This document shows, piece after piece, positions 7,798 through 16,178 of a stretch of 64,000 nt of DNA; the stretch's first letter is position 1; each line of letters begins with the position of its first letter. The DNA is from Mangrovicoccus sp. HB161399 (GTDB lineage: Bacteria; Pseudomonadota; Alphaproteobacteria; Rhodobacterales; Rhodobacteraceae). The stretch covers positions 1-64,000 of the forward strand of contig NZ_JAATVU010000010.1 in the NCBI RefSeq assembly GCF_013184745.1. The letters are read 5' to 3'. The position numbers were made by a program, and so were the translations under genes. The notes under the pieces were generated by a model. That model made no database searches. It saw only the letters and a program-made list of their open reading frames with translations, and was not told where the DNA came from.

Positions 7798-8825
7798 GCC
7801 TGACCGTTCTTTCCCCCGGCCCCCTTGCCACCGTGCAGGATGCCGGGCGCGGCGGGCTGCGCCACCAGGGCGTCTCGGCCGCCGGCCCGATGGATCCGCC
7901 CGCATTCATGCTGGCCAATGCGCTGGCCGGGAACGACCCGGCCGCGGCGGCCATCGAATTCGCCGGGTTTGGCGGCAGCTTCCGCGCCGAAACCGACTGC
8001 CGCATCGCCGTCACCGGCGGGCGGATCGACCTCGCCCTGCCCGGGCAGAAGGGCGTCGCGGGCCAGGCCTACCGGCTGCGCGCGGGCGAAGAGGTCCGGA
8101 TCGGCGCCGTCGGCGGCGCGACCTGGGGCTATCTCGCCGTCTCCGGCGGGATCGCCATCGCCCCGGCGCTGGGATCGCGCGCCACCCATCTGCGCAGCGG
8201 TCTCGGCGGTCTGGACGGCCGGGCGCTGCAGGCCGGCGACGTGCTGCCGCTCGGGGCCTTCGACCCGTTCGATCCCTGCCTCGCCCCGGCGGTCTCCGCG
8301 CCGGACGACAAGGAGGGCCCCGCCGAGATCCGCGTCGTGCCCGGCCCGCAGGACGACCGCTTCTCCGCCGCGACCCTCGCCCGCTTCGCCGCGGAGGAGT
8401 TCACCGTCACGCCGCAGCGCGACCGCATGGCGATGGTGCTCGGCGGCCCCGTCCTCGCAGCCGAGGGCGGCCATGACATCGTCTCCGACGGCACCGTGCC
8501 GGGCTCCGTCCAGGTGCCGGGCTCCGGCAGGCCGCTGGTGCTGATGGCCGAGGCGCAGACCACCGGCGGCTATCCCAAGATCGCCACCGTGATCGGCGCC
8601 GACCTGCCCCGGCTGGCGCAGCTGCCGACCGGCAGCCGGTTCCGCTTCGTCCCCGTCGCCCGCGACGCGGCCGAGGAGATCTGGATCGACAGCCGCCGCC
8701 GCCTGCGCGCGCGGCTGGAGGCGCTGCGGCCGAAGCCCGAGGGCACGCTGAGCTCGCACTACCTCCTGTCCTGCGACCTGGTGGGCGGGATCTGGCCCCC
8801 CGAGGAGGTCGTATGGCAGAGCTGA
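7794..8825 (+). CDS. pxpC: 5-oxoprolinase subunit C (biotin-dependent carboxylase-like, KipA family)
   Basis: PxpC is the third 5-oxoprolinase subunit, 343 residues. Diagnostic stretches are GPLATVQDAGRGGLRHQGVS at the N-terminus, GAVGGATWGYLAVSGGI in the middle, GPQDDRF, and ETQTTGGYPKIA-like AEAQTTGGYPKIATV toward the C-terminus. The domain is the same as that fused in urea amidolyase. It overlaps pxpB by 4 bp and the following GntR gene by 13 bp, so all three are co-translated. With the divergent pxpA the window encodes the complete enzyme. Confidence 0.94.
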   Translation: MSLTVLSPGPLATVQDAGRGGLRHQGVSAAGPMDPPAFMLANALAGNDPAAAAIEFAGFGGSFRAETDCRIAVTGGRIDLALPGQKGVAGQAYRLRAGEEVRIGAVGGATWGYLAVSGGIAIAPALGSRATHLRSGLGGLDGRALQAGDVLPLGAFDPFDPCLAPAVSAPDDKEGPAEIRVVPGPQDDRFSAATLARFAAEEFTVTPQRDRMAMVLGGPVLAAEGGHDIVSDGTVPGSVQVPGSGRPLVLMAEAQTTGGYPKIATVIGADLPRLAQLPTGSRFRFVPVARDAAEEIWIDSRRRLRARLEALRPKPEGTLSSHYLLSCDLVGGIWPPEEVVWQS

Positions 8826-9475
8826 ACGCCTCCGGCGGGCTTGCCGCCGAAGCGCACCGCCGCATCATCGGCATGATCCTCGACGGCAGCCTGGCCGCGG
8901 GCGCGCGGCTGCAGGAGGCCCCGCTCGGCGAGGCGCTCGGCATGTCGCGCACGCCGGTGCGCGAGGCGATCAAGCGGATCGAGAGCGAGGGGCTCGCCGT
9001 GCAGGAGGGCCGCTTCCTCAAGGTGCGCCGCCTGCCCCGCGCCGAGATCGAGGAGATCTTCTTCCTCCGCCTCCAGCTGGAGCCCGAAGCCACCCGGGCC
9101 GCCGCCACGGCGCTTGCCCCCGCGCGGATCGAGGAGATGGCCGCGCGCACCCGCGCCTTCATCGGCGGCAGCGAAAACGGCGGCCAGTGGGAGCTCGACG
9201 ACGCGTTCCACGCGATGATGCTCGACGCGCAGAACAACCGCGCGGTGATCGACGTGGTCGCCGGGCTGCGCCGCCGCACCTGCATGTTCGACCGCTCCCA
9301 GGTGCCCGAACGCTATCTCAGGGGCTTCGAGGAGCATCTCGCGATCCTCGACGCCCTCGGCCGGGGCGACGGCGATGCCGCCGCCCGGCTGATGACCGAC
9401 CACCTTGCCCATGCCCGCGACGCCGTCCTCGGACGGCTCGACGCGCTCGAAGACCAGAAGGCCCGCCGTCCATGA
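8813..9475 (+). CDS. GntR-family regulator with FCD ligand domain
   Basis: This is a 220-residue transcription factor. An N-terminal winged helix (about residues 10-75, with MSRTPVREAIKRIESEGL) is followed by an FCD all-helical ligand domain (about 80-205), in which acidic and His residues (DDAFHAMM, FEEHLAILDAL) can hold a metal and an organic acid. The ATG at 8813 lies inside the pxpC 3' end and has a strong GAGGAGG site. The gene is in the middle of the TRAP/5-oxoprolinase operon, so it probably controls that operon and pxpA through the sites at 3935-3997, with a carboxylate as signal. Confidence 0.88.
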   Translation: MAELNASGGLAAEAHRRIIGMILDGSLAAGARLQEAPLGEALGMSRTPVREAIKRIESEGLAVQEGRFLKVRRLPRAEIEEIFFLRLQLEPEATRAAATALAPARIEEMAARTRAFIGGSENGGQWELDDAFHAMMLDAQNNRAVIDVVAGLRRRTCMFDRSQVPERYLRGFEEHLAILDALGRGDGDAAARLMTDHLAHARDAVLGRLDALEDQKARRP

Positions 9476-10431
9476 AATGTCTCATCATCCAGCCGATCCA
9501 CGAGGAAGGCCATGCGCTGCTGCGCGCCGAGGGGATCGAGCCGGTGCGCTGCCCGGCCGCCGACATGGCCACCGTCGCCGGGCTGATCGGCGATTGCGAC
9601 GCCGTCATCACCCGCGATGCCGGGCTTTCGGGCAAGGCCATCGCCGCCGCGGGCAGGCTGCGCGCGATCTCGGTCCATGGCAGCGGCCATGACGCGGTCG
9701 ACAAGGACGCGGCCTCGGCCCGCGGCATCCCGGTCTGCAACATGCCCGGCGCCAATTCCCGCTCGGTGGCGGAACTGGCGCTGGGGCTCGCCCTGGCGGC
9801 GGCGCGCGGCATCGCCGGGGGCGACCGGGCGGAGCGCGCCGGGCGGACGGGCTTCCGCGAAAGCGCCTCCTTCATGGAACTGCAGGGCAAGACCGCGCTG
9901 ATCGTCGGCTGGGGCAATATCGGACGGCAGCTCGCCGCGATGCTGGATCTGGCGCTCGGCATGACCGTGCTGGTGCATTCGCCGCGCGCGCCCGAGACCG
10001 GCGGCTTCGAACGCGTCGCGACGCTGGAGGAGGGGCTCGCCCGCGCCGACCTGGTGTCGCTGCACACGCCGATGCGCCCCGAGACCCGCCACATGATGAA
10101 CGCCGCCCGCTTCGCCGCGATGAAGCCCGGGGCGATCCTGGTCAACACCGCCCGCCAGGGCATCCTCGACGAGGCGGCGCTGGCAGGCGCGCTGGCCTCG
10201 GGCCAGGTCGCGGCGGCCGGGCTCGACGTCTACGAGCATGGCGCGCCCGAAGGGCCGCTCGCGGCCTTCCCGCAGGTGATCTTCACCCCGCATCTGGGCG
10301 CCACCACCGAGGAGGCGCTGATCCGCGTCGCCCGCGGCGCGGCCGCCAACGTCGTCACCGTGCTGAAGGGCGGGCTGCCCGCGACCTGCGTGAATGCCGG
10401 CCGGCTGGGCGCGGAGGCGGCAGGGGCATGA
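9472..10431 (+). CDS. D-isomer-specific 2-hydroxyacid dehydrogenase
   Basis: This 319-residue NAD(P)-dependent dehydrogenase interconverts 2-keto and D-2-hydroxy acids. The nucleotide-binding motif is GWGNIGRQ (about residues 144-151), the substrate Arg lies in NTARQGILDE, and the catalytic acid/base regions are LDVYE and TPHLGATTEE (His). The start is the ATG overlapping the GntR stop (ATGA), and a 4-bp overlap joins it to the next gene. Phosphoglycerate dehydrogenase-like features in the C-terminus (ATTEEALIRVA) are common in this subfamily. It probably works on a keto acid from the amino-acid derivative degraded by this operon. Confidence 0.9.
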   Translation: MKCLIIQPIHEEGHALLRAEGIEPVRCPAADMATVAGLIGDCDAVITRDAGLSGKAIAAAGRLRAISVHGSGHDAVDKDAASARGIPVCNMPGANSRSVAELALGLALAAARGIAGGDRAERAGRTGFRESASFMELQGKTALIVGWGNIGRQLAAMLDLALGMTVLVHSPRAPETGGFERVATLEEGLARADLVSLHTPMRPETRHMMNAARFAAMKPGAILVNTARQGILDEAALAGALASGQVAAAGLDVYEHGAPEGPLAAFPQVIFTPHLGATTEEALIRVARGAAANVVTVLKGGLPATCVNAGRLGAEAAGA

Positions 10432-11705
10432 GCGCGATCCGCGAGACCGTCGAGCGGGTGCTCGCCCGGGTGAATGACATCGGCCGGGACGGACCCGGCT
10501 GGACCCGGCCGTCCTTTTCGGACCTCGAAAGCCGCGCCCATGACGTGATCCGCGACGAGGCGGCCGCGCTCGGGCTGGAGATCTCGACAGACGCGGCCGG
10601 CAACCTCTTCGCGCGCATGGCCGGTGCCGACCGCAGCGCGCCCGCGCTGCATGTCGGCTCGCATCTCGACACCGTCGGCCAGGGCGGCGCCTATGACGGC
10701 CAGGCGGGGGTGGCGGCGGGGCTGGCGCTGGTCGCCGCGCTGCGGGACGAAGACATCACCCCGCCCGCGGATATCGTCGTCACCGTCACCCGCGCCGAGG
10801 AAAGCGTCTGGTTCCCCGCCTCCTATCTGGGCTCGCGCGGCGCGACCGGGCGTCTCGCCCGCGCCGATCTGGAGGTCCGCCGCAGCGACACGGGCGAGAC
10901 GCTGGCCGCGCACATGGCGGCCCAGGGACTCGATCCGGAGGCCGCAATCCAGGCGCCGCCGCGCGCGCCCGCCACGTTCGTCGAGGTCCATATCGAGCAG
11001 GGGCCAGTGCTCGACGAGGCGGGCGAGAGCCATGCCATCGTGTCAGGCGTGCGCGGCGGCCTGCGCTACCGCAACGCGCAGATCCACGGTGTCTGGGCGC
11101 ATTCCGGCGGCGCCCCGCGCGACAGCCGCGCCGATGCCGTCTTCGCCTTCGCAGATCTGGTCCAGGCGCTCGACGCCGACTGGGCGGAGGTGCTGGAGGG
11201 CGGCGAGGATCTGGCCGTGACCTTTGGCCGGGTCGATGCCGCCGGGCCGCTCCATGCCATGGCCAAGGTGCCCGGGCAGCTGGAATTCTGCCTCGACCTG
11301 CGCTCCGAGGACAACGCGGTGCTGGACCGGATGGATGCCGTGCTGAAGGCGCGCATCGCGGCGATCGAGGCCGCCCGGCCCGGCATCCGCTTCGAGCTCG
11401 GCGCGCAGAGCCGCTCGCAGCCGATGCAGCTTTCGCCGCGGCTGGGCGACTGGCTGGAGGCCGGCGCCGCCAGCCTCGGCGCCGCCCCGCGGCGGATGCT
11501 GTCGGGCGGCGGCCATGACGCGGCGGCCTTCGCCGCGGCGGGCTGGGAGTCGGTGATGATCTTCGTGCGCAACTGGGATGGCAGCCACTGCCCCGAAGAG
11601 GGCATGGATCCCGCCGACCTGGTCCGCGCGGTGGAGACTCTGAAGGCCGCCGTGCTGTCGGGCGCCGCCCCGGCGCCGCAGGCCGGGGAGGCAGAGGCCC
11701 CATGA
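10428..11705 (+). CDS. M20-family amidase (hydantoinase/carbamoylase type)
   Basis: This is a 425-residue metal-dependent amidohydrolase of the N-carbamoyl-L-amino-acid hydrolase/allantoate amidohydrolase group, which cleaves N-carbamoyl or ureido bonds. Metal and substrate motifs are GSHLDTV (from residue 77), YDGQAGV, RAEES, HIEQGPVLDEAG, the dimer-lid region SGGAPRDSRADA, GGGHDAA and SHCPEEGM. The usual EEG of the third motif is EES here. It overlaps both neighbours by 4 bp. Placed with 5-oxoprolinase and a dehydrogenase, it suggests that the operon handles cyclic or carbamoylated amino acids, but the exact substrate is open. Confidence 0.88.
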   Translation: MSAIRETVERVLARVNDIGRDGPGWTRPSFSDLESRAHDVIRDEAAALGLEISTDAAGNLFARMAGADRSAPALHVGSHLDTVGQGGAYDGQAGVAAGLALVAALRDEDITPPADIVVTVTRAEESVWFPASYLGSRGATGRLARADLEVRRSDTGETLAAHMAAQGLDPEAAIQAPPRAPATFVEVHIEQGPVLDEAGESHAIVSGVRGGLRYRNAQIHGVWAHSGGAPRDSRADAVFAFADLVQALDADWAEVLEGGEDLAVTFGRVDAAGPLHAMAKVPGQLEFCLDLRSEDNAVLDRMDAVLKARIAAIEAARPGIRFELGAQSRSQPMQLSPRLGDWLEAGAASLGAAPRRMLSGGGHDAAAFAAAGWESVMIFVRNWDGSHCPEEGMDPADLVRAVETLKAAVLSGAAPAPQAGEAEAP

Positions 11706-12346
11706 GCGGCACAGCGGGAGGAGAGACCCTGGCCCAGCGGGCCTATCGCGAGATCAAGCAGGCGATCCTCGAGGCGCGGTTCTCGCCCGAGGACGTGCTC
11801 AGCGAACGCCAGCTTGCCGAGCAGACCGGCGTGTCGCGCACGCCGCTGCGTTCGGCGCTCTCGCGGCTGGAACGCGAGGGGGTGATCGGACGGATGGCCA
11901 ACGGCGCGCTGGTGGTGCGGCCGGTCACGGTCGAGCACCTGCTGGAGATCGTCGCGCTGCGCCGCGCGCTGGAAAGCGCCGCCGCCGCCCGCGCCGCCGG
12001 GTTCGGCATGAACGGCGAGCTTGCCGCCTCCGAGGCCGAGACCCGGCCCTTCGCGGAAGGAAGGAGCACTGCCTTCGACACCTTCTGGGAGGTCGACGAC
12101 CGCTTTCACAAGGCCGTTGCGCGCGCCGCGCGGCTCGAACTGCTGCCGGGCATTCTCGCCGAGCAGCGCGTCATCGCCCGGCGCTGCACGATCACCCGCA
12201 GCCATGACCGCTTTGCCGAGCAGGCGCGCGAGCATCTCGCCGTGATCGGCGCGATCCGAGCCGGCGATGCCGATGCCGCAAGCGCCGCCATGGCCGCCCA
12301 TTTCGACAATGTAAGGGCCCGTTTCCTGGGCTGGCTCGGGCGCTGA
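11702..12346 (+). CDS. Second GntR/FCD-family regulator of the operon
   Basis: This 214-residue regulator has a winged-helix domain (residues 10-75, with TGVSRTPLRSALSRLEREG) and an FCD domain with EVDDRFHKAVARAA and REHLAVIGAIRAGD. It overlaps the amidase gene by 4 bp and precedes the M24 gene by 20 bp. Two FCD regulators in one operon may sense different intermediates, or this one may act on a target outside the window. It shares little sequence with the GntR at 8813 beyond the fold. Confidence 0.87.
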   Translation: MSGTAGGETLAQRAYREIKQAILEARFSPEDVLSERQLAEQTGVSRTPLRSALSRLEREGVIGRMANGALVVRPVTVEHLLEIVALRRALESAAAARAAGFGMNGELAASEAETRPFAEGRSTAFDTFWEVDDRFHKAVARAARLELLPGILAEQRVIARRCTITRSHDRFAEQAREHLAVIGAIRAGDADAASAAMAAHFDNVRARFLGWLGR

Positions 12347-12366
12347 GACCCGGGCGGAAGGACAAC

Positions 12367-13539
12367 ATGCAAGACCAAGCCCCCGCCGCCGCGCTGCGCG
12401 GCTCCGAAGCCGTTTTCCCGGCGGAGGAATTCGCCGTCCGCATCGCTGCGCTGCAGGCCGCACTGCCCGCCGGCGCCGATGCGCTGCTGCTGACCGGGCC
12501 CGAGAACATCTTCTGGGCCACCGGCCGCCAGACCGCCGGCTATTTCGCCTTCCAGGCGCTGCTGGTTCCGGCCTCCGGCGCGCCGCATCTGCTGGTGCGG
12601 CAGCTCGAGACCACCGGGGCAGCCGCGAATACCTGGCTGCAGGACATCCATGCCTACCAGGACGGCGAGGATCCGGCCGCCGCGCTGGCCGGGCTGGTGC
12701 AGCGGCTCGGCCTGACGACGCTGGCGGTCGAGCGGCAGGGCTGGTTCGTCAGCCCCGAGATGTCCGCCCGGCTGGAGGCCGCCCTGGGCGGCGTTGCGCT
12801 GGCCGACGGCTCCGGCCTGGCCGAGGGACTGCGGGCGGTGAAATCCCCGGCAGAGCTCGACCGCATCCGCCGCGCCGCCGCCCATGCCGAGGCCGGGATC
12901 CGCGCCGCGCTGGAAACCTGCCGCGCGGGCACCGACGAGAACGAGATCACCGCCGCGATGATGGCGGCAGCGATCCGCTCGGGCTCCGAAGCGATGGCGA
13001 TGGAGCCGCTGGTTTCCTCCGGCCCGCGCTGCGGCATCCCGCATGCCACCTGGCGGCGCCGCGTGCTGGATGAGGGCGACGGCGTCTTCCTCGAACTCGC
13101 AGGCAGCCATGACCGCTACCACGCCGCGCTGATGCGCGCCGCATGGATCGGCGGCGTGCCCGCCGAGGTGCAGGAAATGCAGGACTGCGCGGAACGTGCG
13201 CTCGATGCCGCGCTCGATGCGATGGCACCGGGGCGGCCCTGTTCGGCGGCACATGACGCGGCGCAGGCGGTGATCGACGCGGCCGGGCACACGGCCGCCT
13301 TCCGCAAGCGGATCGGCTATTCCATGGGCGCCGCCTTCGCGCCCGACTGGGGCGAGGGCGCGATCCTGTCGCTCTTCTCCGGGGTGGAGCGCGCGCTGGA
13401 GCCGGGCATGGTCTTCCACCTGCCCGCCACTCTGCGCCGCTACGGCGCCTTCACCGTCGGCGCCTCGGAGACGGTGATCGTCACCGAAACCGGCATCGAG
13501 GTGCTTTCCTCCCTGCCGCGCGGCATCACCCGCTGCTGA
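12367..13539 (+). CDS. M24-family (creatinase/ectoine-hydrolase-like) protein without metal ligands
   Basis: The 390-residue protein has the pita-bread fold of the Xaa-Pro peptidase/creatinase family: N-terminal creatinase domain about 1-155 (ENIFWATGRQTAGYF) and catalytic domain about 160-385. The dinuclear metal site of true aminopeptidases is not preserved: the IDxG and SDxTR motifs read LELAG and HAALMR, GHGIG reads GYSMG (317-321), and the last Glu region reads FHLPATLRRYG. The loop GAAFAPDWGEG resembles metal-free creatinase and ectoine hydrolase (DoeA). A hydrolase of a cyclic amidine or guanidino compound is therefore more likely than a peptidase. AAGGA precedes the ATG. It ends the operon and overlaps the LysR gene tail-to-tail. 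Confidence 0.82.
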   Translation: MQDQAPAAALRGSEAVFPAEEFAVRIAALQAALPAGADALLLTGPENIFWATGRQTAGYFAFQALLVPASGAPHLLVRQLETTGAAANTWLQDIHAYQDGEDPAAALAGLVQRLGLTTLAVERQGWFVSPEMSARLEAALGGVALADGSGLAEGLRAVKSPAELDRIRRAAAHAEAGIRAALETCRAGTDENEITAAMMAAAIRSGSEAMAMEPLVSSGPRCGIPHATWRRRVLDEGDGVFLELAGSHDRYHAALMRAAWIGGVPAEVQEMQDCAERALDAALDAMAPGRPCSAAHDAAQAVIDAAGHTAAFRKRIGYSMGAAFAPDWGEGAILSLFSGVERALEPGMVFHLPATLRRYGAFTVGASETVIVTETGIEVLSSLPRGITRC

Positions 13540-14428
13540 TCCCGCCGCCCGGCAGCCCCGCCGCCGTCCCCGCACAGAGTGCCATGAAGCGCCCGGCCGG
13601 GTCCGTCCCGGCGCCGGGCGGCGCCGCGGGATGGATGATGCCGATCTCGCGGAAGGGCCCGGGCGGGTCCAGCCCAATGATCCGCACCTGTGCCAGCTCC
13701 GCGCGGTAGGCGGCAGCCTCGGGCACGATCGACACGCCGCGGCCGTCGGCGACCAGCGCCAGGATCGTCGGGATGTCGTCAAGCTCCGCCCAGTCGCGGA
13801 CCGCGATCCGCCCGGCTTCCAGATAGCGCTCCACCTGCCGCCCGCCGAATGACATCCGGTTGTAGCGCAGGAAGGGACGCGTCCCCAGCATTCCGGCCGG
13901 GCTTTCCGGCGGCCAGCCGGGCGGCGCGACCAGCACGAAGCGTTCGCGCAGGAGCGGCCTCCAGCGCAGCCCCGGCGGCAGGCCGAAGCCCGGCTGGATC
14001 ACCAGCGCCAGATCCAGCTCGCCGCCGTCGAGCCGGTCGAGAAGCTCCATCGACGTTCCGGGCACGACCCGGGTTCGCATCGCAGGGAACTCCGCCAGGA
14101 AGTCCGGCAGCACCTGCCGCAGCAGCGCCAGGTGCACCGAGGCGATCGCCCCGACCGCCAGGCTGCCGGTCCGGCTGCCCGGGTCCTCGGGCGCCAGCAG
14201 CCCCTCCGCCATCTCCAGGAGCGCACCGGCCCGGGACAGCAGCAGGCGGCCATCTGCGTTCAGCTCCGCGCTGCGCCCGGTGCGGGCGAAAAGCGGCTTG
14301 CCCAGCTTCTCCTCCAGCCGCCGCATCTGGCCGCTGACCGCCGACTGGGTCAGCCCCACCCGGTCGCCTGCCGCCGCGAACGTGCCGTGGCGCGCCACGG
14401 CGAGGAAGGTCTTCAGCTCGGTCAGCAT
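13526..14428 (-). CDS. LysR-family transcriptional regulator
   Basis: This is a 300-residue LysR-type regulator. The helix-turn-helix lies at residues 1-60 ([35 protein letters not shown]) and is followed by a two-lobed inducer-binding domain. It is convergent with the M24 gene, with 14 bp of overlap, and divergent from the VOC gene that starts 93 bp away. The usual LysR arrangement suggests control of the VOC gene and of itself from the gap at 14429-14520. No clear operator repeat was found there. Confidence 0.9.
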   Translation of the reverse strand: MLTELKTFLAVARHGTFAAAGDRVGLTQSAVSGQMRRLEEKLGKPLFARTGRSAELNADGRLLLSRAGALLEMAEGLLAPEDPGSRTGSLAVGAIASVHLALLRQVLPDFLAEFPAMRTRVVPGTSMELLDRLDGGELDLALVIQPGFGLPPGLRWRPLLRERFVLVAPPGWPPESPAGMLGTRPFLRYNRMSFGGRQVERYLEAGRIAVRDWAELDDIPTILALVADGRGVSIVPEAAAYRAELAQVRIIGLDPPGPFREIGIIHPAAPPGAGTDPAGRFMALCAGTAAGLPGGGISSG

Positions 14429-14520
14429 TCATCGGATTCCGCGTTGCTCAGCGCGATTATTTACCGTTTTTCATCAGCTCTGGAAATCCGTATCCGGTGG
14501 GAAACCTCATGGAGAGACCG

Positions 14521-14949
14521 ATGACCGACCAATCCATCCGCCCGTTCCACCTGGCCTTCCCGGTCGACGACCTCGAAGCGGCGCGCGGCTTCTACAAGGG
14601 CCTGCTCGGCTGCGGCGAGGGCCGCTCCTCCGACCAATGGGTCGATTTCGACTTCCATGGCCACCAGATCGTCGCCCATCTCGCGCCCGAGGAACTCGGC
14701 GAGGCCAAGACCAACGCGGTCGACGGCCATGGCGTGCCCTGCCGCCATTTCGGCCTGGTGATGGACATGGAGACCTGGCAGGAGACCGCCGACCGCCTGA
14801 CCGCGGCAGGGGTCGAGTTCATCATCGCCCCCTATGTCCGCTTCAAGGGCGAGCCGGGCGAGCAGGCGACCATGTTCTTCGCCGACCCGGCAGGCAATGC
14901 CGTCGAGCTGAAGGCCTTCCGCGACCTGGGCCAGCTCTTCGCGGTCTGA
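14521..14949 (+). CDS. VOC/glyoxalase-family protein
   Basis: This is a small (142-residue) vicinal-oxygen-chelate protein with two beta-alpha-beta-beta-beta modules. Module starts are seen at [19 protein letters not shown] (metal-type His10) and CRHFGLVMD (second His), and the last metal-type Glu is in GNAVELKAF. It could be a glyoxalase, a dioxygenase or a resistance-type isomerase; the family does not settle the reaction. I use the ATG at 14521, which has GGAGAG at the right distance; two upstream in-frame ATGs (14497, 14509) lack such a site. It is divergent from the LysR gene. Confidence 0.82.
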   Translation: MTDQSIRPFHLAFPVDDLEAARGFYKGLLGCGEGRSSDQWVDFDFHGHQIVAHLAPEELGEAKTNAVDGHGVPCRHFGLVMDMETWQETADRLTAAGVEFIIAPYVRFKGEPGEQATMFFADPAGNAVELKAFRDLGQLFAV

Positions 14950-14961
14950 CGCGTCCGGACG

Positions 14962-14983
14962 GGCGGCGGTGCGGACCGCCGCC
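14962..14983. terminator. Hairpin after the VOC gene
   Basis: GGCGGCGGT (14962-14970) and ACCGCCGCC (14975-14983) form a perfect 9-bp stem with a 4-nt loop, 13 bp after the VOC stop codon. There is no T-run. It may end the VOC transcript and also meets read-through from the convergent LysR gene at 15119-16039. Confidence 0.45.
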
Positions 14984-15118
14984 AGCCTCTGCGCCCCTGC
15001 CCGCGCCTGCCGGCGGCCCCTGCGGCACTTGTCGCCCCTTCCGCTGGCACGGAGCGTCCCCTGCCGAAAGCTCGCATCGCCGCTCCGGCGGCCGTCCGCG
15101 ACCGGACAAGCGGACACC

Positions 15119-16039
15119 CTATGAGGCGATGTTCCCCGGATCGCGCAATTCCGCCGTTTCGGCGCGCGCGAGTGCCAGGAAGGCCTCGCCGGCCGGGCCC
15201 GGTTCCGCGCCGATGGCCCGCGCGATGCCGACATCCGCCGTCGGCGGACGTTCCGCCAGATCGAGCTTCACCACGCGCCTGCCCTCGAGCGACCAGGGCC
15301 TGTAGACCAGGTCGGACAGGATCGTGACGCCGAGATCGCTCGCCACCATGCTGCGCACCGCCTCCAGCGTGTGGCAGCGGAACAGGATCCGCGGCGAGAA
15401 GCCATTGCGCTGCCAGTAGCGGCCGATCAGGCCGGAATGCTCCTCCATCGTCGGCAGGATGTAGTCCTGCTCCAGCTCGGCCAGCGACAGGCTCCGGCGC
15501 TCGGCAAGCGGGCTGCGGCTGGAGACCCAGAGCCGGCGCGGCGACGAGATCAGCTCCTCGTAATGCAGCGCGGGCGAGCGCTCGATGTTCGAGGTCAGCA
15601 GCATCGCCATGTCCAGCTCTCCCGCCCGCAGACCGGCATCGATTTCGGCATGTCCCATTTCCCGGACCTCCAGCGCGATTCCCGGAAAGCTGCGCCGCAG
15701 CTTCCGCCAGATCGGCGGCAGCACGTAGCCTGCGATGGTCTCGGTGACCCCGAGCCGCAGCCGGCCGCTGACATCCGCGGCCGCAGGGGCCAGCTCGGTC
15801 GCGTCCTCCACCGAGCGCAGGATGGCATGGCAGTGCCGCAGGAACCGCTCGCCCTCCGCGGTCAGCCTCATTCCGCGGGCCTGGCGCAGGAACAGCCGGC
15901 GTCCCAGCATCGTCTCCAGCGCGGCAATCGCCACCGTGATCGAGGATTGCGAGACATTGCAGGCAAGAGCGGCGCGCGAGACCTGGCCTGCCTCGGCGGT
16001 GGCGACGAAATAGCGGACTTGCCGGAAGGAGAACTCCAT
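15119..16039 (-). CDS. LysR-family regulator divergent from the ABC/molybdo-reductase operon
   Basis: This LysR-type regulator has 306 residues from the ATG at 16039, which begins with the family N-terminus MEFSFRQVRYFVATAEAG; an open-frame start 14 codons upstream is less likely. The HTH (CNVSQSSITVAIAALETMLG) is followed by the inducer-binding domain. It lies head-to-head with the substrate-binding-protein gene at 16179. It therefore probably senses the imported compound or its oxidation product and activates the operon 16179-23388. Confidence 0.9.
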   Translation of the reverse strand: MEFSFRQVRYFVATAEAGQVSRAALACNVSQSSITVAIAALETMLGRRLFLRQARGMRLTAEGERFLRHCHAILRSVEDATELAPAAADVSGRLRLGVTETIAGYVLPPIWRKLRRSFPGIALEVREMGHAEIDAGLRAGELDMAMLLTSNIERSPALHYEELISSPRRLWVSSRSPLAERRSLSLAELEQDYILPTMEEHSGLIGRYWQRNGFSPRILFRCHTLEAVRSMVASDLGVTILSDLVYRPWSLEGRRVVKLDLAERPPTADVGIARAIGAEPGPAGEAFLALARAETAELRDPGNIAS

Positions 16040-16043
16040 TCGG

Positions 16044-16069
16044 ATTTTCCAATATCGCTGTTCGAAAAT
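16044..16069. promoter_or_regulatory. Inverted repeat in the LysR/ABC divergent region
   Basis: ATTTTC (16044-16049) and GAAAAT (16064-16069) are exact inverse repeats with a 14-bp spacer, in the only AT-rich part of the 139-bp gap. This spacing is compatible with a LysR-type binding site. It starts only 4 bp before the lysR start codon, which would suit autorepression. Confidence 0.35.
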
Positions 16070-16178
16070 TAGAATTAGCAATGCTGCTGCGCTGCGGCAA
16101 GACTGCGGGCAAGAATGACGGGCGCCCCCGGCGGACAGCAGGACGCGACGCCCGGCCCGACAACAGCGAGGTCACGAC

